A stretch of 5,087 nucleotides of DNA from Planctomycetota bacterium (lineage in GTDB: Bacteria; Planctomycetota; Phycisphaerae; Sedimentisphaerales; Anaerohalosphaeraceae). How positions within the stretch are numbered: position 1 is the first letter of the stretch; every line of letters starts with the position of its first letter. Shown here in pieces: positions 1-4,998 of this stretch. Below the pieces are notes generated by a model. The model ran no database searches. It saw only the letters and a list, made by a program, of their open reading frames with translations, and was not told where the DNA came from. The translations under genes and the position numbers were made by a program. The DNA is taken from the NCBI GenBank assembly GCA_019456245.1, contig VRUF01000209.1, positions 1 through 5,087 of the forward strand, written 5' to 3'.

Positions 1-1
1 A

Positions 2-1420
2 ATGATGGGAGCCTGGGGGATACTTCAGGGTATGCTCTATTCATACCCCCCCTACACTGTAGCCAGAGCCCGTGCTACGTTCCAGAAAAATCCCAATATG
101 CTTCCGCCTTTGGAAAACCTTGTTGAAATGCTCTATAAAGGAGCTATCGACTCCGGTACGTATGCCCAGCTTTCTAAAGAGATAGGATTTGACGGTATTA
201 TTTCAAGGGGGGTTTACGATTCTGCAAAACAGCTACTTGACGCCGGGGATTATATTACCCTGTGGCGCAGAGGTAAACTATCTGAAAGTGATTTGACGAA
301 AAGACTTAAGATGTTGCATCTTGATGATAAGACCATCACTGAAGCTCAAAAGGTGTCGGAATACTTCCCTCCGGCTCCGGATCTGATACGGTTCGCAGTC
401 CGTGAGGTATACACTCCGGCTACCGTTGCCAAGTTTGGACAGAAAGAAGACCTGCCGATACAATTCCTTGAGGAAGCTAAGAAAATAGGAATCCAGGAAG
501 ATCAAGCTACCAATTATTGGGCTTCCCACTGGGAACTACCCTCACCCCTTCAGGGATTTGAAATGTTGCACAGGGATGTGATAGACGAAGAAACCCTCAC
601 TATGCTCCTGAAGGCTCTTGACGTTATGCCGTTTTGGCGTGATAAGCTGGTACAAATTGCGTACAAGCCTTTTACCAGGGTTGATGTTCGACGTATGCAC
701 GCTATGGGAGAACTTGATGACGATGCTACGTACACTGCATATAAAGACTTAGGGTTTGATGATGAAAAAGCAGAGTCTATGCTCTCCTTTACTAAAGCAT
801 ACAACGCTGATACCAGCACAGGTCTTAGCAGAGCGAACGTCTCAAAAGCTTACAAGCTGGATTTAATAACAGATGTAGAATTGAAAACCTATCTGGAAGG
901 ATTTGGTTATGAGCCCGACGTTGTTGATTTTTGGGTGTCCATGATAGAGTACGAAAAAACTATTCAAGTTATACAAGCGGAGAAGTCGGAACTGCTTAGC
1001 CAGTATTCAGCCGGGGCCATAACTAAAGACACGCTCCGTCAAGAACTGGGATATAGAGATCTGCCTTCGTCTTTTGTAGACTCCGTTATCCAGGAAGTGG
1101 AAAAAACCCCTTCGCTGAAACTTAAAATGCCTTCCAGGAGCGACCTTGAATCATGGTTGAAACGTAATATAATTGACGAAGGGTATTACGCCGGGCAGAT
1201 GAGAGAGCTTGGCTACCGGCAATTCGACGTAGAAAACTACCTTACAGAAATCGCCCTGGAAGTCGATACCGCTGTGAGAAAGTACATGCCGATAAAGACG
1301 TATCAACGTTGGTTTACCGCCGGAGTTTTATTCGAGAACGATTTCCGCCGGATCGCCGGAGATATGAAAATATCTGAGAGTGATATTGAGAGACTCCTTA
1401 CTGAAGCTATGCCGGAATGA
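2..1420 (+). CDS. Large helical-repeat protein, probably 5'-partial; possible virion or assembly protein
   Basis: The frame is open from the first base of the window to a TGA at 1418-1420 (472 residues). The ATG pair at positions 2-7 could be a start, but no upstream sequence is available to show an RBS, so I treat the 5' end as probably truncated. No signal peptide or membrane segment is visible. The protein is built from about eight degenerate units, roughly at residues 37-78, 82-127, 182-221, 224-268, 275-318, 326-368, 377-421 and 429-470. Each has the pattern helix, 'G-x-I/L' turn (for example YKGAIDSG, RRGKLSES, SAGAITKD), helix, 'LGY/LGF' turn (for example KEIGFD, KDLGFD, RELGYR) and a third acidic helix. 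A non-repeat Trp-rich stretch (YWASHWELPSP, 172-182) sits in the middle. It is the only large plus-strand gene and points toward the replication operon. A structural role is an inference from the viral context; no catalytic motif is visible and I do not recognise the family with certainty. Confidence 0.85.
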   Translation: MMGAWGILQGMLYSYPPYTVARARATFQKNPNMLPPLENLVEMLYKGAIDSGTYAQLSKEIGFDGIISRGVYDSAKQLLDAGDYITLWRRGKLSESDLTKRLKMLHLDDKTITEAQKVSEYFPPAPDLIRFAVREVYTPATVAKFGQKEDLPIQFLEEAKKIGIQEDQATNYWASHWELPSPLQGFEMLHRDVIDEETLTMLLKALDVMPFWRDKLVQIAYKPFTRVDVRRMHAMGELDDDATYTAYKDLGFDDEKAESMLSFTKAYNADTSTGLSRANVSKAYKLDLITDVELKTYLEGFGYEPDVVDFWVSMIEYEKTIQVIQAEKSELLSQYSAGAITKDTLRQELGYRDLPSSFVDSVIQEVEKTPSLKLKMPSRSDLESWLKRNIIDEGYYAGQMRELGYRQFDVENYLTEIALEVDTAVRKYMPIKTYQRWFTAGVLFENDFRRIAGDMKISESDIERLLTEAMPE

Positions 1421-1421
1421 T

Positions 1422-1529
1422 ATGAAAATAATTGATGATCTACAGAAACTTGTCAAAGATACCAGAAAGATAGCGATACCAGATCCGGAAAAGAAGAAGG
1501 AACGGCAAGTCAAATCTGAATCAAAATAG
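1422..1529 (+). CDS. Small lysine-rich hypothetical protein (35 aa)
   Basis: An ATG at 1422, one base after the TGA of the long plus-strand gene, opens a 35-codon frame ending in TAG at 1527-1529. The product begins MKIIDDLQKL and is strongly charged (9 Lys, 2 Arg and 7 Asp/Glu), with an IPDPEKKKER stretch in the second half. It is probably helical at the N-terminus and disordered after that. Spacing to the gene before it suggests translational coupling. Only a weak purine stretch (CCGGAATGA) precedes the start. Its last nine bases overlap the 3' end of the polymerase gene on the other strand. It fills the only gap between the two large genes, which favours a real gene, but its size means a chance frame cannot be excluded. 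No function can be assigned. Confidence 0.45.
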   Translation: MKIIDDLQKLVKDTRKIAIPDPEKKKERQVKSESK

Positions 1530-3251
1530 GAAGGTACTGTTTACCAGGGGAACGGATTCTACCGGACGTTTTACAACGTCTTGCCAGTTTTCCCAGTCAT
1601 CAATCCATAATCGTTTTTGGTCAAAGTTTACTTCAATTTTTTTAGGTACGGTATCAAAGAGGTTTATATGAAATGTATCCCAACCCCTGAACGCTACCTC
1701 ACGCCAAGAATAAACATGCTGGCAGTCTATAGAAAGCTGTTTACCGCAGACCTTAATAAGCTCAAGCAAAGAAAGATTTTTCTCGATTCCCCGAAGTTTT
1801 ACTTTATTCCCTACCTGGTAAATACCGCTCCCTATTATAACGCCTTCACCCTCCGCCTTCTTCTCAAAGGTGCCCAGGGCACCCGCCCCCTCTAGAGGTA
1901 GGGGGGCCGTAGACAGTACTGAATCCGTATGAACTGCTACCACTTCCGGATACGTCTGCTGCATACTCGATACCCTTATTCGTACATTGGCTGTTATTAC
2001 AGACCCGTAAATCGGATTCCAGGACGCTCCGGCCTGAAAATATTCTTTCTTGTCGATTAACTGTACCATCTTGCCGTAAAGTGAGTTTAGGAGTATTTTG
2101 ATAGTATGATAGTCAAGCTCTTTTCCGGATTGTTTAAAACTATCCTTCAGCTTGGAAAGTTTATCGATTTCACGCCGGTACGGAAACTGTTTGTTCGTAA
2201 CATGAATCCAGTATGCGTCAAGGATGGTTATATCCACACCTTGCGATATAAGATATTCATACTCGGATTTGGTTATGACTCTCTCAATATTTCCTACCGG
2301 ATACGTGTTGACCATACCTCTCATCACAACCGATGGAGAGAACACCTGTACTGGGATATTCATTTTAACATGCAGAAATCCGTAGATTGCGTTTTTACGA
2401 TACTTGTTTTCTCGTACTACTCTCGCCCAAGATATGTCTATCAAATTACGGATTTCAAAAGGGTAGGCAGAAACAATATCATATTCATGAAAGTACCCTG
2501 TGCCTTTCCGGGTAACTTCAAATTTGCCTCCGTTATACGACTGCATGGCCATACTTAGGAGCTCTCGCTCTTTCTCCCAGAATCGTTTCACTATCACGTA
2601 CGGAGTATGTGTCCGGAAGTATTGAAAGGAAATATAAGCTATGGAATACAGTTTCTGTGGATACACTCCGTAGGACTCGAAACGTTTGATGATAAGGTCG
2701 GCCAATTTCTCTACCAGGATGGCGTCTTGGATGCAATACTTCGCAATTTCAGCCCAATTTTCTGTTGTATATTTATGAGTGAACAGCCGGGGATCTAAGT
2801 CATTTTTCTGCATATTCATGTATAATAGTGAAGCTTTATGCAAAGACATGTGATAAAAGTTTAGCATGTCATAGATATGGATCGAGTTTTTGCCTTTGCG
2901 TATGGTTAGACATTTATTTGCGATCGCAGAGTAGGTATATCCGCCGGAAGTACACTTATCGGTTGATTGTAATTCCTTTAAGGTCGCAGAACTTAATCGC
3001 TGTACTAGCGCTCCTGAGTCATATTTCAAGTTGTAGCAGACAAAAGACTGTCCGCGATACCGCCTGGAAAAGAAGCAAGCCGGGAATTGCTCCGGCCTAA
3101 AAACGTCGGCCCTGCTGGTTGCGATCATAAAACATCGGCCCTGCCGGTCCGCTTCAGTATCAAGACCTATCGGCTGTATAGATTGTTTCTTCTTTGATTT
3201 GCGGAGATAAGGCGGACAAAAATATTTGACGTGCTCTATATCTTTAGTCAT
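1521..3251 (-). CDS. Family-B DNA polymerase with 3'-5' exonuclease, phi29-like (protein-primed type)
   Basis: The 576-residue product carries all the hallmarks of a replicative family-B polymerase. The proofreading domain has Exo I GLDTEA (D31, E33), Exo II YNLKYD (N74, D78), a Kx2h-like LHKASL (K139) and Exo III YCIQD (Y172, D176). A YNGG linker (Y239-G242) matches the YxGG/A motif. The polymerase domain has motif A YDIVSAYP (D258), motif B KILLNSLYGK (K385, N389, G393) and motif C VHTDS (D443). About 93 residues between motif A and the short finger helices occupy the place of the TPR1 insertion that contacts the terminal protein in phi29. Total length nearly equals that of phi29 polymerase (575). 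Two oddities are His441 where most enzymes have the first Asp of DTDS, and a motif B-C interval about 17 residues shorter than in phi29, so TPR2 may be missing or reduced. The ATG at 3251 lacks its own RBS and overlaps the stop of the 57-residue gene, so translation is probably coupled. Family-B membership is certain from the motifs; protein priming is inferred. Confidence 0.97.
   Translation of the reverse strand: MTKDIEHVKYFCPPYLRKSKKKQSIQPIGLDTEADRQGRCFMIATSRADVFRPEQFPACFFSRRYRGQSFVCYNLKYDSGALVQRLSSATLKELQSTDKCTSGGYTYSAIANKCLTIRKGKNSIHIYDMLNFYHMSLHKASLLYMNMQKNDLDPRLFTHKYTTENWAEIAKYCIQDAILVEKLADLIIKRFESYGVYPQKLYSIAYISFQYFRTHTPYVIVKRFWEKERELLSMAMQSYNGGKFEVTRKGTGYFHEYDIVSAYPFEIRNLIDISWARVVRENKYRKNAIYGFLHVKMNIPVQVFSPSVVMRGMVNTYPVGNIERVITKSEYEYLISQGVDITILDAYWIHVTNKQFPYRREIDKLSKLKDSFKQSGKELDYHTIKILLNSLYGKMVQLIDKKEYFQAGASWNPIYGSVITANVRIRVSSMQQTYPEVVAVHTDSVLSTAPLPLEGAGALGTFEKKAEGEGVIIGSGIYQVGNKVKLRGIEKNLSLLELIKVCGKQLSIDCQHVYSWREVAFRGWDTFHINLFDTVPKKIEVNFDQKRLWIDDWENWQDVVKRPVESVPLVNSTFLF
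3100..3148. repeat. 20-bp direct repeat inside the polymerase gene
   Basis: Two copies, AAAACGTCGGCCCTGCTGGT at 3100-3119 and AAAACATCGGCCCTGCCGGT at 3129-3148, match at 18 of 20 bases with a period of 29. The period is not a multiple of three, so the copies are read in different frames on the minus strand: one gives TSRADVF (residues 45-51) and the other DRQGRCF (35-41). The repeat lies just after the Exo I motif. It could be a local duplication or a protein-binding site. Confidence 0.8.
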
Positions 3252-3417
3252 TAAGCGCTATATGCAGACCGTCCAAAATAACCGTCATTTTTCTTAACCG
3301 TAGTTCTGCATATCGTCTTACCCTGGGAGCGCTGCGGGGCGTCATTAAAAACTTACAACGTCTTGACTCTTTTTCCACTAATCCTATCAATTCTATAGCT
3401 ACCTCTTTTTTCGTCAT
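3244..3417 (-). CDS. Small basic hypothetical protein (57 aa) coupled to the polymerase
   Basis: A 57-codon frame runs from ATG at 3417 to TAA at 3244-3246. It has a textbook ribosome-binding site (GGGAGGG, 3422-3428), which directly follows the stop codon of the helix-turn-helix gene. Its end overlaps the polymerase start by eight bases (ATGACTAA). The product begins MTKKEVAIEL and has 13 Lys/Arg against 7 Asp/Glu. A likely N-terminal amphipathic helix is followed by an Arg-rich centre (TPRSAPRVRRYAELRLRK, 26-43) and a hydrophobic end (MTVILDGLHIAL). The RBS, tight packing on both sides and basic composition argue for a real gene despite its size. It may be a nucleic-acid-binding accessory factor for the polymerase. 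It is far smaller than known terminal proteins. No family is recognised. Confidence 0.8.
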   Translation of the reverse strand: MTKKEVAIELIGLVEKESRRCKFLMTPRSAPRVRRYAELRLRKMTVILDGLHIALND

Positions 3418-3421
3418 CCAA

Positions 3422-3428
3422 CCCTCCC
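3422..3428 (-). promoter_or_regulatory. Ribosome-binding site of the 57-aa gene
   Basis: GGGAGGG on the minus strand, with its GGAGG core five bases before the ATG at 3417 and abutting the TAA (3429-3431) of the preceding gene. This site decides the start of the small gene. It may also be the main entry point for ribosomes that go on to translate the polymerase, which has no good site of its own. Confidence 0.8.
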
Positions 3429-3875
3429 TTAAGTCTCATATTGTCCAATATCCTCAATCGACTTCTTAGATTTGAATAGACCTTTCTTGACTTTCTCTTT
3501 CATCTCCGCCCAAATAGAATCCATGTTCACAGGTTTTCCCTCTTTCCGGAGCTTCCATGCCACAGATTCACTTGCACCCTGGGCCATAGTGTTAACTACC
3601 ATGGTAGCTTCTGCCGTGATAAGCCGGACTCTTTCAGGGGAATACCACTGAAATCGCCTGGCTTCACGCCAAGGAACTCCGGCTTGCCATAGCCTTCTAT
3701 ACGTTTCTCTTTGGTAGACACGCCGGAGGTTCAGAGTATATTTTCCCGGCAGTTTTCTTTCACCCCGGCGTACAAATCCAATAGTAGCCCTGGGAATACC
3801 GGTCTCTCTCGCTATCCAAAGGTCTGATTGTTTTTCAAACAGATATTTGATACGAGAGAGACCGGTAGTTGTCAA
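3429..3875 (-). CDS. Helix-turn-helix DNA-binding protein (148 aa)
   Basis: The product contains a clear helix-turn-helix near its N-terminus: a first helix around 20-26 (WIARETG), a turn with I27-P28, and a recognition helix at about 29-38 (RATIGFVRRG). A strongly basic aromatic segment follows, with YQRETYRRLWQAG (54-66) and EARRFQWYSPERVR (71-84). The rest is helical with a lysine-rich end (EKVKKGLFKSKKS). The only sensible start is TTG at 3875: it forms a four-base TTGA overlap with the stop of the gene before it, and no in-frame ATG occurs before residue 92. The helix-turn-helix is good evidence of DNA binding. In this operon it could be a transcriptional regulator, an origin-binding protein, or (speculatively) a DNA-binding partner or terminal-protein-like factor for the polymerase downstream. 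A perfect inverted repeat overlaps its first codons and may be its own operator. Confidence 0.88.
   Translation of the reverse strand: MTTTGLSRIKYLFEKQSDLWIARETGIPRATIGFVRRGERKLPGKYTLNLRRVYQRETYRRLWQAGVPWREARRFQWYSPERVRLITAEATMVVNTMAQGASESVAWKLRKEGKPVNMDSIWAEMKEKVKKGLFKSKKSIEDIGQYET
3797..3867. repeat. Perfect 15-bp inverted repeat at the start of the HTH gene
   Basis: The left arm TACCGGTCTCTCTCG (3797-3811) is the exact reverse complement of the right arm CGAGAGAGACCGGTA (3853-3867); 41 bases separate them. The right arm begins eight bases inside the TTG start of the helix-turn-helix gene and encodes TGLSR; the left arm encodes part of RETGI in the recognition domain. It could serve as a dimer-binding operator with a looped spacer, or as an mRNA stem that hides codons near the start. 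Confidence 0.85.
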
Positions 3876-4072
3876 AATGAGCCCCGGATTTTAAGAATCA
3901 TATTTTGTAGTTCTTTGCAGATTACTATAACTTCCAGGAGCGGGGTTGATATTTCCGGATGCAATTCTTCGTACGTCTTGGCTACAGAAGCCAGGTGCGT
4001 AACAGTCCAGTCAAGATTGTTAACGGCATACTGCAATTCCCTTAAGGCCCATTCCCTGGTATTGCGCGGCAT
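3872..4072 (-). CDS. Small helical hypothetical protein (66 aa)
   Basis: The frame ends in TGA at 3872-3874, overlapping the TTG start of the helix-turn-helix gene by four bases. I chose the ATG at 4072 (MPRNTREWAL), which lies one base after the TAA of the SSB-like gene (TAAAATG). An ATG at 4084 (MSGKMPRN) or a TTG at 4093 would extend it by 4 or 7 residues and overlap that gene. No strong RBS precedes any of these, so re-initiation after the upstream gene is likely. The product looks all-helical, with two amphipathic helices (REWALRELQYAVNNL and LLEVIVICKELQNMILKI) around a Trp/Thr/His-containing middle. No signal peptide or known motif is visible. Its place between an SSB-like gene and a DNA-binding protein suggests a replication accessory role, but this is position only. 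Confidence 0.75.
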   Translation of the reverse strand: MPRNTREWALRELQYAVNNLDWTVTHLASVAKTYEELHPEISTPLLEVIVICKELQNMILKIRGSF

Positions 4073-4073
4073 T

Positions 4074-4406
4074 TTACCAGACATCCACGTCAAACAGATT
4101 CATGGGCCGACCATCCTTCAGGGTCTTCTTTCCCCGGTACGCAATACGGATGTTTTTCCCTACCGGGTCGATTTTGGATAGCTGCTTATCGGTAGCGGAG
4201 CCTAACACGGTAGATATTATACCAGCATCCGTTTCAATAGTATAGCTGTTAACCTCCGTATCGAATTGACCTTCCGTAAAAGGCTCGACTATCGTGCACT
4301 TTCCCATCAATACCTGGCCCTCTTCGTCCCAAGATTGAATCTGTTTAGTCAATCTCTTGAGCTTCCCCTTGTCTCGCGCTTTCTCGTAATCTTCTTGAAA
4401 TCCCAT
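4074..4406 (-). CDS. OB-fold-like protein, candidate single-stranded DNA-binding protein (110 aa)
   Basis: Start is the ATG at 4406, preceded by a strong RBS (AGGAGGG, 4412-4418). After a charged N-terminal helix (residues 1-24), the rest reads as alternating beta strands: GQVLMGKCTIVEPF, NSYTIETDAGIISTVLGS, then GKNIRIAYRGKKTLKDGR and MNLFDVDVW. The order strand, diglycine-type turn, 'G-K-x-I-x-I-x-Y-x-G-K' strand, 'GRPMNLFDVDV' strand is what I expect of a small OB-fold such as phage ssDNA-binding proteins. The short acidic-aromatic C-terminus (DVDVW) weakly recalls the acidic tips through which SSBs contact partners. It opens the run of genes ending in the polymerase, which fits a helper in strand-displacement replication. 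The assignment is structural pattern reading, not family recognition; another OB-fold or a different small beta protein is possible. Confidence 0.8.
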   Translation of the reverse strand: MGFQEDYEKARDKGKLKRLTKQIQSWDEEGQVLMGKCTIVEPFTEGQFDTEVNSYTIETDAGIISTVLGSATDKQLSKIDPVGKNIRIAYRGKKTLKDGRPMNLFDVDVW

Positions 4407-4460
4407 GGATTCCCTCCTGTGATTAGATTACCTCTCCAAAAGGAAAGGTGTATAAAAAAG
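4407..4460 (-). promoter_or_regulatory. Candidate promoter and leader for the replication operon
   Basis: This gap precedes the SSB-like gene and follows a hairpin, so it is the likeliest place for transcription of the polymerase operon to begin. TTTTTTATAC (4459-4450) would suit an archaeal TATA box, putting a start site about 25 bases on, near 4425, shortly before the RBS at 4412-4418. Read as bacterial, TAATCT near 4430 is a weak -10 with no convincing -35. The RBS is clear; the promoter is tentative. Confidence 0.3.
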
Positions 4461-4493
4461 GATACCCTCTCTCTGCGGATGAGACAGAGAGAG
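4454..4493 (-). terminator. Hairpin plus T-tract, possible terminator after the 93-aa gene
   Basis: On the minus strand, CTCTCTCTG (4493-4485) pairs with CAGAGAGAG (4475-4467) in a perfect 9-bp stem with a nine-base loop. Six T residues follow at 4459-4454. The stem begins six bases after the stop codon of the 93-residue gene. The T-run starts seven bases past the stem, which is looser than in strong intrinsic terminators, so read-through into the replication genes is plausible. Confidence 0.5.
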
Positions 4494-4498
4494 AGTGA

Positions 4499-4780
4499 TT
4501 AGAGCTTCAGTAATTTGTATGTTTGAAGCCGGGCTATGTTGGCGGGTGTAAGACAATCCCGGTTGTTGATGTTGGACACGTAGATCACATCAAGTTTGTA
4601 AGCTCTGTGCATAGCGTATGCCATTGCCTTTCCATGATCTGTATACAGTATTAAAGGGGTACGTACCCCCCAGTGGCGAATACCGTCTGCGGAGAGATAG
4701 ACAGACATGTCTTTTACGGCCCACATTTTGGGGTTCAAATACCATTTTGATACCGTTATTGCGACTGTTTCATGTTTCAT
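4499..4780 (-). CDS. Hypothetical protein (93 aa)
   Basis: The ATG at 4780 has a strong RBS (GGGAGG, seven bases between GGAGG and the start) and overlaps the stop of the gene before it as ATGA. The product mixes beta strands and helices: an N-terminal strand (ETVAITVSKWYL), a WAVKDMSVYLS strand pair, then RTPLILYTDHGKAMAYAMHRAYKL, cited here only as strand-turn-helix at about residues 40-63. A DVIYVSN strand and a C-terminal helix (NIARLQTYKLLKL) follow. There are two Cys/His-containing spots but no metal-binding pattern, signal peptide or membrane span. I do not recognise the family. It is the last gene before the hairpin, so it probably ends the upstream transcription unit shared with the 73-residue gene. 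Confidence 0.82.
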   Translation of the reverse strand: MKHETVAITVSKWYLNPKMWAVKDMSVYLSADGIRHWGVRTPLILYTDHGKAMAYAMHRAYKLDVIYVSNINNRDCLTPANIARLQTYKLLKL

Positions 4781-4998
4781 TCTGGAACCTCCCGTACCTT
4801 TATAGGCAACCTATAATACGGGAGTGTTTTCAATATCAACCGGTAAGTCTTTCCGTACGGAGAGTCGATGGTTACCGTATCTACAGACGTGATCTCATAT
4901 ACATCCGGTTCGACAAGAGGGTCTACATAGTGTATCCCCACTACCTCTGTATTTACGTCATTCCCGAAAAGAGCCCGATTTAGTTCATATACAGTCAT
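4777..4998 (-). CDS. Hypothetical beta-rich protein (73 aa)
   Basis: ATG at 4998 with RBS GGAGG at 5006-5010, seven bases upstream, and stop TGA at 4777-4779, which overlaps the next gene's ATG. The product starts MTVYELNRALFGND and continues as short strands (EVVGIHYVDP, DVYEITSVDTVTI, TYRLILKTLPYY) with acidic loops, which suggests a small beta-barrel or sandwich. Its last residues, REVPE, are encoded by the RBS of the following gene, so coding and regulatory sequence are merged. The start is tightly coupled to the stop of the partial gene ahead. No known motif is visible, and no function is assigned. Confidence 0.82.
   Translation of the reverse strand: MTVYELNRALFGNDVNTEVVGIHYVDPLVEPDVYEITSVDTVTIDSPYGKTYRLILKTLPYYRLPIKVREVPE

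Noticed and set aside
550..819. Minus-strand serine-rich frame within the long plus-strand gene
   Set aside because: Low-complexity composition typical of antisense reading, no RBS, and the plus-strand frame shows coherent protein repeats.
2106..2558. A 150-codon open frame on the plus strand, antisense to the polymerase
   Set aside because: It lies wholly within the polymerase gene, whose motifs prove the minus-strand reading, and it has no convincing RBS or domain.
1571..3365. 13-base repeat TTACAACGTCTTG at 1571-1583 and 3353-3365, near both ends of the polymerase gene
   Set aside because: A 13-mer pair is expected about 0.2 times by chance in 5 kb, so it is not evidence of an insertion or attachment site, although its flanking position drew attention.
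3828..4181. Plus-strand frame opposite the HTH and SSB-like genes
   Set aside because: It crosses several well-supported, tightly coupled minus-strand genes with overlapping starts and stops, so it is a shadow frame.
4618..4983. Plus-strand frame of about 120 codons opposite the 73- and 93-aa genes
   Set aside because: The minus-strand genes have strong RBSs and ATGA junctions; this frame has neither.
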